A stretch of 64,000 bases of DNA, taken from Bacillota bacterium. Lineage in GTDB: Bacteria; Bacillota; Limnochordia; Limnochordales; Limnochordaceae. The stretch covers positions 19,347 through 83,346 of the forward strand of contig PIUA01000027.1 in the NCBI GenBank assembly GCA_017577405.1, written 5' to 3'. The position numbers were made by a program, and so were the translations under genes. Below, one piece after another: positions 7,654 to 15,485 of the stretch. Every line of letters begins with the position of its first letter. The stretch's first letter is position 1. Below the pieces are notes generated by a model, which was not told the origin of the DNA, did not search any database, and saw only the letters and a program-made list of their open reading frames with translations.

Positions 7654-8673
7654 ATGGCGGGGCTTGCACGAGACGGATTGATCCTGGGCATCGAGACCAG
7701 CTGTGACGAGACGGGGGCGGCGGTGGTGGCGGGGGGGACCCGCCTCTTGAGCAACGTGGTCGCCTCCCAGGTGGAGATCCACCGGCGCTTCGGCGGGGTG
7801 GTGCCCGAGATCGCCTCCCGGCGCCACGTGGAGACCCTCCTGCCCGTGGTCCGCCAGGCCCTGGATCAGGCGGGCCTCGCCTTGAGCGATCTGGACGCGG
7901 TGGCGGTCACCCAGGGGCCGGGCCTGGTGGGGGCCCTGCTGGTGGGGATCGCCGGCGCGAAAGCCTTGGCCTACGGGGCGGGGCTTCCCTTGGTGGCGGT
8001 CAACCATATCGAAGGCCACATCTACGCCAACCGGCTGGATTTCCCCGAGCTGGAGCCGCCCTTCCTCTGCCTCATCGCCTCCGGGGGCCACACGGAACTC
8101 CTGGAGGTGGTGGACTGGGGCGTCTACCGCCGCCTGGGCAAGACTCGGGACGATGCGGCGGGGGAGGCCATCGACAAGATCGGCCGGGCCATGGGGCTCG
8201 CCTACCCGGCGGGGGCCGAGCTGGACCGCCTGGCCCGGGAGGGCGACCCCGAGGCCTTCAGCTTCCCCCGGGCCCTCAGGGAGGGGTTCGATTTCAGCTT
8301 CAGCGGGCTGAAGACGGCCGCGCTCACCCTCTGGCGCCAGCTCCAGGACCGAGAGGAGGTGCCCCTGGCCGACTTTGCCGCCAGCTTCCAGGAGGCGGTG
8401 GTGGGGGTGCTGGCCGAGAAGACCCTGGCCGCCGCCCGGGAGGTGGGCGCCCAGGCCATCGCGGTGGCGGGCGGGGTGGCGGCCAACAGCCGCCTCCGCC
8501 AGCTCCTGAGTGAGGGGGCGGCGGCCCTCGGCGTGCCCTTCTACGTCCCCCGGCCCGCCTTCTGCACCGACAACGGGGCCATGATCGCGGCGGCCGGCTA
8601 CGTGCGCTGGCAGCGGGGGGAGCGGGCAGGCCTCGACCTGAATGCCGTGCCCAACCTCAGCTTGGACGGGTAG
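7654..8673 (+). CDS. tsaD: tRNA N6-adenosine threonylcarbamoyltransferase TsaD
   Basis: 339 residues, ATG after GGGAGCGGT. It transfers the threonylcarbamoyl group to A37 of tRNA. Family signatures are all present: LGIETSCDETGAAV at the N-terminus, the metal-binding HIEGHIYAN, IASGGHTEL, FSFSGLKTA and the GGVAANSRLR element, then FCTDNGAMIA. Length equals that of typical bacterial TsaD. It completes the tsaE-tsaB-rimI-tsaD operon. Its last 17 bases overlap a convergent small gene. Confidence 0.97.
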   Translation: MAGLARDGLILGIETSCDETGAAVVAGGTRLLSNVVASQVEIHRRFGGVVPEIASRRHVETLLPVVRQALDQAGLALSDLDAVAVTQGPGLVGALLVGIAGAKALAYGAGLPLVAVNHIEGHIYANRLDFPELEPPFLCLIASGGHTELLEVVDWGVYRRLGKTRDDAAGEAIDKIGRAMGLAYPAGAELDRLAREGDPEAFSFPRALREGFDFSFSGLKTAALTLWRQLQDREEVPLADFAASFQEAVVGVLAEKTLAAAREVGAQAIAVAGGVAANSRLRQLLSEGAAALGVPFYVPRPAFCTDNGAMIAAAGYVRWQRGERAGLDLNAVPNLSLDG

Positions 8674-8929
8674 GGGGAAGGGTCTGGCGGCGGGCGGGGC
8701 GCTGGCGGGCGGCGCGACCCGCGGCCGGGGCGGCCCCCAGCCGGTGGCGCCGGCGTCCCTTCCAGCGCCAGAAGAGGCTGCCGTCGGCCCGACGGAGGAG
8801 CTGGAGGGGACCCAACTGCACCAGGGGCCGGTAGAACGGGAGCATCCGGGCCCCGAGCCTGACGGGCAAGCGTGGGAGGCGCCCCTTGGGCTTCCGATCG
8901 GTGGGCAGGGAGGAGACCTTGGACTGCAC
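8657..8929 (-). CDS. Small basic hypothetical protein
   Basis: 90 residues from GTG 8929 with AAGGGGG eight bases upstream. It is very rich in Arg and Pro. The middle (RLGARMLPFYRPLVQLGPLQ, then SLFWRWKGRRRHR) is protein-like; the last 25 residues look disordered. I recognise no family. What argues for a real gene is a near-consensus sigma-A promoter about 44 bases upstream on the same strand, with no other minus-strand gene to serve. It converges on and overlaps tsaD by 17 bases. The transcript could alternatively be a non-coding RNA antisense to the end of tsaD. Confidence 0.42.
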   Translation of the reverse strand: MQSKVSSLPTDRKPKGRLPRLPVRLGARMLPFYRPLVQLGPLQLLRRADGSLFWRWKGRRRHRLGAAPAAGRAARQRPARRQTLPPTRPS

Positions 8930-8979
8930 GGCGCGTGCCCCCTTCGCAAGGCGTGGCGGGCGTGCCTGATGTGGGCCTC

Positions 8980-9009
8980 ATTATAGCAACGCGCGGCGCT
9001 GTCCGTCAA
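8980..9009 (-). promoter_or_regulatory. Sigma-A promoter for the small minus-strand gene
   Basis: Reading the minus strand: TTGACG at 9009-9004, an 18-base spacer, TATAAT at 8985-8980. The expected start of transcription is near 8973, leaving a leader of about 44 bases before GTG 8929. Confidence 0.75.
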
Positions 9010-9125
9010 TTCGGACAAAGGGTGACCAGGCTCGGGAAGGCCGGGCAGAGATCCGGGTCAAAAGGGCCGGCGCGACGGGGAGGGACGGCTGGGTTCCATC
9101 TCAGCATGCGGGGAGGGTCGCGCAG

Positions 9126-10319
9126 GTGCGACGAGCGGCGCGGATGCAGGTGGTGGGAACGGAGACGGCCTTCGAAGTGCTGGCCCGGGTGGCGGAAGCC
9201 GAGCGGCAAGGGCGGAGCATCGTCAGCTTCTGCATCGGCGAGCCCGACTTTCCCACCCCTGAGGCGGTGAAGGAGGCGGGGATCGAGGCGATCCGGCGGA
9301 ACGAGACCCATTACAGTCCCTCCGCCGGGATCTGGCCCCTGCGGGAGGCGGTGGCGGTCCACGTCACCCAGACCCGGGGCGTGCCCGTGGCGCCGGAAGA
9401 GGTGGTGATCACCCCGGGCGCCAAACCCATCATCTTCCACAGCCTCCTGGCCGTCGCCGGCCCTGGTGACGAGGTGGTCTACCCCAATCCGGGCTTCCCC
9501 ATCTACGAGTCGGTCATCCGGCTGGTGGGTGCCACACCCGTCCCCCTGCCCTTGCGGGAGGAGGCAGGCTTCTCCTTCACCCCTGAGGACCTGGAGGCCC
9601 GGGTGGGGCCGCGCACGGCGATGGTCATCATCAACTCGCCCCATAACCCCACGGGGAGCGTGGTCTCCCAGGAGGCCCTGGAGGCCCTGGTCCGCCTGGC
9701 CCAGCGGTACGATTTCTGGATCCTGAGCGACGAGATCTACAGCCGCATCGTTTACGACGAACCCCACCACTCGCCCTATGCCCTGCCGGGGGCCAAGGAG
9801 CGGACTATCCTCTTGGACGGCTTTTCGAAGGCCTACGCCATGACGGGCTGGCGGATCGGCTACGGCGTCATGCCCCAGGCCCTGGCCGAGGACGTGGCCC
9901 GGTTGGTGACCAATGCCGAGTCGTGTACGGCCACCTTCACCCAGCACGCCGCCCTGGCCGCCCTCACGGGGGACCAGGAGCCCGTCCGGCAGATGGTGGA
10001 GGCCTTCCGGGCCCGGCGGGACCGGATGGTCCAGGGCTTGAACCGGATCCCGGGGATCCGCTGTCCTGTGCCCCAGGGCGCCTTCTACGTCTTTCCCAAC
10101 GTGACGGAACTGGTTCGGGCCAAGGGGTTGAAGTCGGCCCGGGATCTCCAAGAGGCGCTCCTGGCCGAGGCGGGGGTGGCCGTCCTCAGCCGGAGCGCCT
10201 TCGGCACGCCCGCCCCCGAGGAGGACCAGGAGTACCTTCGGTTGAGTTACGCGACGTCGATGGAGCAGATTGAGGAGGGGTTGCTCCGCTTGGAGGCCTA
10301 CGCCCGCTCGGACGGCTGA
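9126..10319 (+). CDS. Class I/II PLP-dependent aminotransferase
   Basis: 397 residues, GTG start with GGAGGG nine bases upstream. It belongs to fold type I, the aspartate/aromatic aminotransferase group. Visible are SFCIGEPDFPTP, NETHYSPSAGIWPLREAV, the substrate-binding NSPHNPTGSV, SDEIYSRIVYD and the PLP lysine in LLDGFSKAYAMTGWRIGYG. FPN and YLRLSYATS near the end complete the fold. The sequence does not decide between aspartate and other amino-donor specificities. It stands alone; the gene downstream is convergent. Confidence 0.93.
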   Translation: MRRAARMQVVGTETAFEVLARVAEAERQGRSIVSFCIGEPDFPTPEAVKEAGIEAIRRNETHYSPSAGIWPLREAVAVHVTQTRGVPVAPEEVVITPGAKPIIFHSLLAVAGPGDEVVYPNPGFPIYESVIRLVGATPVPLPLREEAGFSFTPEDLEARVGPRTAMVIINSPHNPTGSVVSQEALEALVRLAQRYDFWILSDEIYSRIVYDEPHHSPYALPGAKERTILLDGFSKAYAMTGWRIGYGVMPQALAEDVARLVTNAESCTATFTQHAALAALTGDQEPVRQMVEAFRARRDRMVQGLNRIPGIRCPVPQGAFYVFPNVTELVRAKGLKSARDLQEALLAEAGVAVLSRSAFGTPAPEEDQEYLRLSYATSMEQIEEGLLRLEAYARSDG

Positions 10320-10390
10320 GGTCGGGCGGCGGGCCGGCCGGGGAGGTGAGGCCGGGGGTTGATGGCTCGGCGGGGCGAGGGAGGAAGCAG

Positions 10391-10417
10391 GCAGCCGGGG
10401 CCTGGGGCCCCGGCTGC
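10391..10417. terminator. Hairpin between convergent genes
   Basis: Perfect 12-bp inverted repeat GCAGCCGGGGCC / GGCCCCGGCTGC with a 3-base loop. It lies between the aminotransferase (plus) and the SleB-type gene (minus) and may serve both. The minus-strand side continues CTGCTTCCTCC; neither side has a good T tract. Confidence 0.6.
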
Positions 10418-10457
10418 GGGGAGGGGCGACCCTCCTCCCAGGAGGCGCGGGGAGGGG

Positions 10458-11042
10458 CTAGCGGGCGAAGAGGTGGTTGCCGATCTGGGTGGTGGTGGGT
10501 CGGCTCCACATCCAGGGGTTGACGGGCACCGAGGGGTTCCAGAAGAAGAGCGCGCCGTAGGTGGGGTCCCAGCCGTTGGCCGCATCCTGGGCGGCCTTGT
10601 AGGCCGTCGCGGAGGGCTGGCGGCGCCAGATCAAGCCGTTGGAGACCGATTCGAAGGCGCCCCGCTCGTAGACCACCCCGGGGATGGTCTTGGGGAACCG
10701 GCCGTCCTCCACCCGGTTGAAGACCACAGCGGCCACGCCCACCATGCCCGCATAGGGCTCACCCTGGGCCTCGGCCTCGATCAGGCGGGCCAGGAGGTCG
10801 TGGTCACTGGCACTCATGCGGGCGGTGCCGCCGGAGCCTGGGATGGTGAGGGTCTGGCCCGGGTAGATCCAGGTGGTCCAGACGTTGCTCGCCCGCTGGA
10901 TCTCCGCCACGGTGGTGCCGTGACGCTGGGCGATGAGCCAGAGGGTGTCGCCCGGCCGGACGGTGTAGGTGGCCGCCGCCGCCGGAAGGCTGGCGACCAA
11001 GGCGAGCAACGCGCCGAAGGCGATGGAGCGCACAAGGTTCAT
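10458..11042 (-). CDS. LysM plus SleB-type cell wall hydrolase
   Basis: 194 residues from ATG 11042 with AGAAGGAG eight bases upstream. Residues 1-25 form a signal peptide. Residues 26-70 are a LysM peptidoglycan-binding repeat (YTVRPGDTLWLIAQRHGTTV, then WIYPGQTLTIP). The rest is a Hydrolase_2/SleB domain: ARLIEAEAQGEPYAGMVGVA contains the catalytic Glu, followed by VVFNRVEDGRFP and GALFFWNP. Family members are lytic enzymes that open the spore cortex at germination or trim peptidoglycan in growth. The gene is monocistronic, with a perfect palindrome just upstream. Whether it is spore-specific is not shown by the sequence. Confidence 0.93.
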   Translation of the reverse strand: MNLVRSIAFGALLALVASLPAAAATYTVRPGDTLWLIAQRHGTTVAEIQRASNVWTTWIYPGQTLTIPGSGGTARMSASDHDLLARLIEAEAQGEPYAGMVGVAAVVFNRVEDGRFPKTIPGVVYERGAFESVSNGLIWRRQPSATAYKAAQDAANGWDPTYGALFFWNPSVPVNPWMWSRPTTTQIGNHLFAR

Positions 11043-11067
11043 CAGGTCATCTCCTTCTGCGTCTGTG

Positions 11068-11086
11068 CATGCTGCCTGGCAGCATG
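11068..11086. repeat. 19-bp perfect palindrome upstream of the SleB-type gene
   Basis: CATGCTGCC-T-GGCAGCATG, arms of nine bases around one central base, 26 bases upstream of the SleB-type start codon in the leader region between two divergent genes. It could be an operator for a dimeric regulator or an RNA hairpin in the leader. Confidence 0.5.
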
Positions 11087-11341
11087 AACGGTGCAAAAGA
11101 TGCCAGCCCTGCCCAGAGATGGGCGGGCTTGTCCCCAGCATAGTTGAGCCCGGGTGGGCCGTCCCCGCTGGAAATCCTCTCTGGAGCGGGTGAGGCTGGC
11201 TGGGAGGCCCTGAGACGGCGAGAACTGAAAAGGGTCCCAAACGGATCCCAGGATTCGCAGGCGGAGGGTGTGCTGGGCGAGATTCCCGGCAGAGGGTCGC
11301 CTGGGCAAGATGGCCGCCGGATTCGGAAAGGAGCGAGGAGC

Positions 11342-12277
11342 ATGGTCCGGGTGATCACCGTGGCCAACCAGAAGGGCGGCGTGGCCAAGACCACCACCGT
11401 CCTCAACGTGGCGGCCGCCTTGGCCGAGGGCGGGGCCCGGGTGCTGATGGTCGACCTGGACCCCCAAGGCTCCCTTACCCTCGCCTCGGGGTTCGCCCCC
11501 GACGCGCTGGAGGTCAGCCTCTACGATGGGCTGCTGAAGGAGGTGCCGGCCGAGGCGTTTCTCCTCCCCACCGCCTTCGGCCCCGACCTCCTCCCCAGCA
11601 ACGTGGACCTCTCCCTCGCCGAGATGGAGCTGATCAACCTGGTCGCTCGGGAGCGGCGGGTGGCGGCCCTGCTTGCCCCGCTCCGGGACCGGTACGACTG
11701 GGTCCTCATCGACTCCCAGCCCAGCCTGGGCCTCCTGACCATCAACGCCCTGGCCGCGTGCGACCAGGTCCTCATCCCCGTCGCCTGCGAGTACCTCTCC
11801 CTGCGGGGCGTGGAGGTGCTCCTGCGGATGATGGGCAAGGTCCGGGTGCGGCTCAACAGCCGGCTCCGGGTGGTGGGGATCCTCCCCACCCTGTACGACA
11901 CCCGCACTCGCCACGCCCGGGAGAGCCTGGAGGCGATCCACCGCCACTTCGGCGGCGAGTATCCCGTCTTCCCCCAGGTGGTCCCCCGGAGCATCCGCTT
12001 CTCCGAGGCGGCCCAGGCCGGCCAGCCCATTCTCGCCTTCGCGCCGGGCAACCCGGGGACGGAGGTCTACCGGGAGGTGGCGGCGGAGCTGGCCCGGCGG
12101 GCCCCGGGGACCCCCGAAGAGGGCAGCCCACCGGGCGCCCTGCGCCGCCTGGGCCCCCTTCCGGAGCCGACGGCCGAGAGCGATGCCGGCGCCCGGTGGA
12201 AGGCCCGGGTCTGGGGGACGGCGGGTCCCATGCGGAATCTCCCGCCGAAGCAGCTGAAGCCGGGGCCGGATGGGTGA
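11342..12277 (+). CDS. ParA/Soj-family ATPase
   Basis: 311 residues from ATG 11342, preceded by AAAGGAGCGAGGAGC; the longer open frame upstream is not protein-like. The deviant Walker A motif NQKGGVAKTTTVLNVAAALA is that of Soj/ParA. MVDLDPQGSLTLASG, DWVLIDSQPSLGLLTINAL and the C-terminal VPRSIRFSEAAQAGQP are characteristic. Such ATPases segregate chromosomes or position protein complexes, usually with a ParB partner. None is adjacent, so this is an orphan ParA. After residue 255 a Pro/Gly-rich tail of about 55 residues follows that most Soj proteins lack. comB follows after 11 bases. Confidence 0.92.
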   Translation: MVRVITVANQKGGVAKTTTVLNVAAALAEGGARVLMVDLDPQGSLTLASGFAPDALEVSLYDGLLKEVPAEAFLLPTAFGPDLLPSNVDLSLAEMELINLVARERRVAALLAPLRDRYDWVLIDSQPSLGLLTINALAACDQVLIPVACEYLSLRGVEVLLRMMGKVRVRLNSRLRVVGILPTLYDTRTRHARESLEAIHRHFGGEYPVFPQVVPRSIRFSEAAQAGQPILAFAPGNPGTEVYREVAAELARRAPGTPEEGSPPGALRRLGPLPEPTAESDAGARWKARVWGTAGPMRNLPPKQLKPGPDG

Positions 12278-12288
12278 AGGAGGCGGAC

Positions 12289-13026
12289 ATGGTGAGGGTG
12301 GAGGTAGCCTTCCGAACGGAGGAGGCGGGCCCGCCCAACCCCGATGGGGTGGCGGTGGTCATCGATGTCCTGCGGGCGACCACCTGGGTGGCAACCGCGC
12401 TGGAGCGGGGCGCCTGGGGCGTCCGGCCCGTGCGGGAGGTGGAGGCGGCCCGGGCATTGGCCCAGAGCCTCCGGGAGGCGGGCCAGGGGGTGCTCCTGGC
12501 CGGCGAGCGGGGGGGCCTGCCGCCCCAGGGGTTCGATCTGGGGAACTCGCCCGCGGAGCTGATGGGCCTGGAGCTTCGGGGCCGGCGGCTGGTCTTGACC
12601 ACCACCAACGGCACCCGGGCCCTGGAGGCGGTGGCGGGGAGCGGGGAGGTGTTGGTCACCTCCTTGCGCCACGGGGAGGCGACGGCCCGGTACTTGGCCC
12701 GGCGAGGCCGGCCCGTCCGGCTGGTCTGCGCCGGGACGGAAGGCCGCCTCTCCCTGGAAGATCTCCTCGCGGCCGGGTGGGTCGTCCGTCACCTCCAGAG
12801 GCTGGGGGTCCAGCTCCAGCTGGCCGACACCGCCCGGGTGGCGGAGGCGCTGGCGGTGGCCTGGGAGGGGCGGGAGCTGGAAGCCCTGCGGGCCGCGGAG
12901 CACGGCCAGTACCTCGTCGGGTTGGGCTTCGCCCAGGATTTGGCTCTGGCGGCTCAGCGGGACGTGTGGCCGGGGGTGATCCGCCTGGAAGATGGCTGGC
13001 TGCGGCCGGCTCGGGAACCGATTTGA
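12289..13026 (+). CDS. comB: 2-phosphosulfolactate phosphatase (ComB family)
   Basis: 245 residues, ATG with GAAGGAGG four bases upstream. ComB dephosphorylates 2-phosphosulfolactate in coenzyme M-type or sulfolactate metabolism. The family signature VAVVIDVLRATTWVATALERG, the LLAGERGGLPPQGFDLGNSP stretch, LTTTNGTRALE and LVCAGTEGRLSLED are visible. Many Firmicutes carry ComB without making coenzyme M; there it may give sulfolactate, known from spores. The adjacent ParA and DegV genes give no further hint. I am sure of the family, less so of the substrate. Confidence 0.88.
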   Translation: MVRVEVAFRTEEAGPPNPDGVAVVIDVLRATTWVATALERGAWGVRPVREVEAARALAQSLREAGQGVLLAGERGGLPPQGFDLGNSPAELMGLELRGRRLVLTTTNGTRALEAVAGSGEVLVTSLRHGEATARYLARRGRPVRLVCAGTEGRLSLEDLLAAGWVVRHLQRLGVQLQLADTARVAEALAVAWEGRELEALRAAEHGQYLVGLGFAQDLALAAQRDVWPGVIRLEDGWLRPAREPI

Positions 13027-13161
13027 ACCTTCCGGGGGGCCTGTCCGTATCCCCTGATGGGGAGGAGTGCCGGTGCGAGGTCCCGACCGGTCAACCTGGT
13101 GGCCCGCGAGTGGTGCTGCTCCTCCGGAGATGAGGAAAGGCTACCCGAAGGAGGCGACCAG

Positions 13162-13998
13162 GTGATCCGCGTCGTGACCGACAGCGCGTCGGACCTGCCC
13201 CCTGAGTTGGCCGACGCCGAGGGGATTGAAGTGGTCCCCCTCTACGTCACCTTTGGAGGGGAGACCTACCGGGACGGGGTGGATCTGAAGCCCCAGGAGT
13301 TTTTCGCCCGCTTGCGGGCCAGCGACGAGCTGCCCACCACCGCTCAGCCCACACCGGGGGACTTCGTGCGGGCCTTCGAGCGGCTCGCCTCCCAGGGGGC
13401 GACGGGCATTGTGGTCCTCACCCTGAGCAGCGGGATCAGCGGCACGTTCAACTCGGCCCTCCAGGCCGCCCGGATGTGGAAGGAGCGGGCGGTGGAGGTG
13501 ATCGACAGCCGGACGGCCCTTATGGCCCAAGGGTTTGGCGCCCTCGCCGCCGCCCGGCTCGCCCGGGCCCAGGCCTCCCTGGAAGAGGTGGCCAACGAGG
13601 CCCGGCGGGTGCTGAAGCGGACCCGGCTCCTGGCCGCGGTGCCCACCCTGGAGTACCTGCGGCGGGGCGGGCGTATCGGCCGGGCGGCCGCGCTGGTGGG
13701 CAACCTTCTCCAGATCAAGCCGGTGGTGGGCGATCAGGACGGAGTGGTGACCCCGGTGGCCCGCCTGCGGACCTGGAAGCGGGCCCTGGGCTACATCATG
13801 AACCGGGCGGTGGAGGAGCTCACCCCCGGCCAGGGCCGATTGGCGGTGATGCATGCCGACGCCCTGGAGGATGCCCAGAGGGTGCTGGAGCAGCTGGTGG
13901 AGCGGGTGAAGCCGGTGGAGACCATCCTCACCGACTTCTCCCCGGTCTTGGGCACCCACTCGGGCCCTGGGGCCATCTGTGTGGTCTATTACCAGTAG
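13162..13998 (+). CDS. DegV-family fatty-acid-binding protein
   Basis: 278 residues, GTG after GAAGGAGGCGACCAG. DegV proteins bind a fatty acid and in Gram-positive bacteria serve as FakB, presenting fatty acids to the kinase FakA. Visible: IRVVTDSASDLPPELA, VVPLYVTFGGETYRDG, PTTAQPTPGDF, TLSSGISGTFNSALQAA, and a C-terminal HSGPGAICVVYY. All match the family; the Ser of SSGISGT is the usual carboxylate contact. The gene lies alone before a hairpin terminator; no fakA is adjacent. Confidence 0.93.
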   Translation: MIRVVTDSASDLPPELADAEGIEVVPLYVTFGGETYRDGVDLKPQEFFARLRASDELPTTAQPTPGDFVRAFERLASQGATGIVVLTLSSGISGTFNSALQAARMWKERAVEVIDSRTALMAQGFGALAAARLARAQASLEEVANEARRVLKRTRLLAAVPTLEYLRRGGRIGRAAALVGNLLQIKPVVGDQDGVVTPVARLRTWKRALGYIMNRAVEELTPGQGRLAVMHADALEDAQRVLEQLVERVKPVETILTDFSPVLGTHSGPGAICVVYYQ

Positions 13999-14054
13999 GG
14001 GACGGCCGGGGCACGCCTTGGCCCGGGTCCGGATTGGGGGGGTCTGGTCCGGAC

Positions 14055-14083
14055 CGGTCCGGCGCTCGGAGAGTGCCGGACCG
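14055..14083. terminator. Hairpin between convergent degV and hypothetical gene
   Basis: Inverted repeat CGGTCCGGC / GCCGGACCG with an 11-base loop, 57 bases past the DegV stop and 25 bases beyond the end of the minus-strand gene at 14108. No T tract. Confidence 0.4.
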
Positions 14084-14107
14084 AGGCTGTGCCCATCCAG
14101 GTTGGGT

Positions 14108-14698
14108 CTAGATCCAGTCGGTGTCAGAGACGACCATGGCCAGACGCTCCAGCAGGCCCATCAGGAGCTGGCGGGTCTTCCGGGAGACGCCGTCCAGGAG
14201 CGCGAGGCGGATGGCATCAGCCACAACCATGAAAGCCTCCACCTCACCCACCAAGGTGAGCCCCTCGCTGGTCCGCAAGGCGGCGGCCACCATGCGCGCC
14301 CCCTCCGGGGCCATGCCCGGCATGAGGGCAACCAGGGCCTGGAGCTCGTCCTCGGTGACCACCAGCCAGAAGGAGGCCTCCTCCGGCAGGGGCCGCTGGG
14401 GGAGGCGGAGGTCCCAGGGGGTGCCGTGCCAGTCGCGGATGACGCCCTGGTCACCGCACTCGATGCACTCCCAGCGGATTTCCCGGGGAATGTCGAGCCG
14501 GACGATATCCAGATACCCGGGGCACCGCCGGCGGTTGGGCCGGCGCCGGCAACGGATGGCTGAGGGGATGATGGGGCCGGCCGGGTAGGCCTGGGCAGCG
14601 GCCACGATCCGGCCCAGGTAGGCGGCAAACCGGGCTAAGGGCCCCATCTCCGTGGACCCGCTTTCGTCCACGTACTCCCGAAGGCTGATCACCGTCAT
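14108..14698 (-). CDS. Hypothetical protein with a four-cysteine, possibly zinc-binding centre
   Basis: 196 residues from ATG 14698 with GGGGAG upstream. The centre has Cys pairs CRRRPNRRRC and CIEC about 26 residues apart, with WECIECGDQGVIRDWHGTPW between and after them; this spacing could hold zinc. The C-terminal third (LVGEVEAFMVVADAIRLALL, SRKTRQLLMGLLERLAMV) is helical and amphipathic. I recall similar Cys-rich proteins in unrelated bacteria but cannot name a function. It is transcribed divergently from hpt; the shared 240-base region has a strong promoter only on the hpt side. Confidence 0.65.
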   Translation of the reverse strand: MTVISLREYVDESGSTEMGPLARFAAYLGRIVAAAQAYPAGPIIPSAIRCRRRPNRRRCPGYLDIVRLDIPREIRWECIECGDQGVIRDWHGTPWDLRLPQRPLPEEASFWLVVTEDELQALVALMPGMAPEGARMVAAALRTSEGLTLVGEVEAFMVVADAIRLALLDGVSRKTRQLLMGLLERLAMVVSDTDWI

Positions 14699-14880
14699 GC
14701 TCCCCACCACCGTTACCGCCGGGAGAGGCCCGCGCCGAGCGCCCTCGCCCCTTGGCACGTGTTGCAGTGTAGCCGATTCGCCACGAAGGGCGGCTCCCCT
14801 TCCCGAAGTTGGCAACGGCCCGGTGGTGGCCGCCCAGGTGGCAAGGCCCTTTCCGCCTGGCCCCGCCGGCCGCCAGCCGA

Positions 14881-14909
14881 TTGCCCCCCTCCTTTCCCTG
14901 TGCTAGAAT
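14881..14909 (+). promoter_or_regulatory. Sigma-A promoter of hpt-guaA
   Basis: TTGCCC, 17-base spacer, TGCTAGAAT giving TAGAAT with an extended TG element. The -10 box ends 27 bases before the TTG start of hpt, so the leader is only about 20 bases. Confidence 0.75.
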
Positions 14910-14936
14910 GGGGACAACCTTCGTGGGGGGTCCGCC

Positions 14937-15485
14937 TTGGATTCGGATATCAGGGAGATTCTGGTCGACGAGCAGCAGATCGCCCGCCGGGTGAAGGAGC
15001 TGGGGGAGGAGATCAGCCGGGATTACGCTGGCCGTCCCCTGGTCCTGGTCTGCATCTTGCGCGGGGCCGTGGTCTTCATGGCCGATCTGTTGCGCGCCAT
15101 CACCATTCCGGTCACCATCGACTTCATGGCCATTTCCAGTTACGGGAACAACGTTCGCAGCAGCGGCGTGGTCCGGATCCTGAAGGACCTGGATGGGAGC
15201 ATCGAGGGGAAGGATGTCCTGATCGTCGAGGACATCATCGACTCGGGGCTCACCTTGGCCTACCTCCTGGAGAACCTCCGCTCCCGCCGGCCCAACTCCT
15301 TGGAGGTCTGCGTCCTCCTGGACAAGCAGGTGCCCCGGAAGGCGTCCCTGCCCATCCGCTATACAGGCTTCACCATTCCCGATGCCTTCGTGGTGGGGTA
15401 CGGCCTGGACTACGCGGAGAAGTACCGGAACCTGCCCTACGTGGGCATCCTCAAGCCTGAGGTCTACTCGGAGGTTCAGTCCTGA
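14937..15485 (+). CDS. hpt: Hypoxanthine phosphoribosyltransferase
   Basis: 182 residues, TTG start preceded by GTGGGGGG. It converts hypoxanthine or guanine with PRPP to IMP or GMP. The PRPP-binding loop VLIVEDIIDSGLTLAYLLE is complete, the LVCILRGAVVFMADL loop and the purine-binding RYTGFTIPDAFVVGYGLDYAEKYRN are typical. It overlaps guaA by one base (TGATG), so purine salvage and GMP formation are translated together from one promoter. Length is standard. Confidence 0.96.
   Translation: MDSDIREILVDEQQIARRVKELGEEISRDYAGRPLVLVCILRGAVVFMADLLRAITIPVTIDFMAISSYGNNVRSSGVVRILKDLDGSIEGKDVLIVEDIIDSGLTLAYLLENLRSRRPNSLEVCVLLDKQVPRKASLPIRYTGFTIPDAFVVGYGLDYAEKYRNLPYVGILKPEVYSEVQS

Noticed and set aside
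5743..8673. A new toxin-like or kinase operon around the P-loop gene
   Set aside because: The four genes are tsaE, tsaB, rimI and tsaD with all family motifs, a standard arrangement.
11758..13026. ParA-ComB fusion by one open frame
   Set aside because: The frame of comB is open through parA only as a shadow. A good start with GAAGGAGG at 12289 and the ParA sequence in another frame show two genes.
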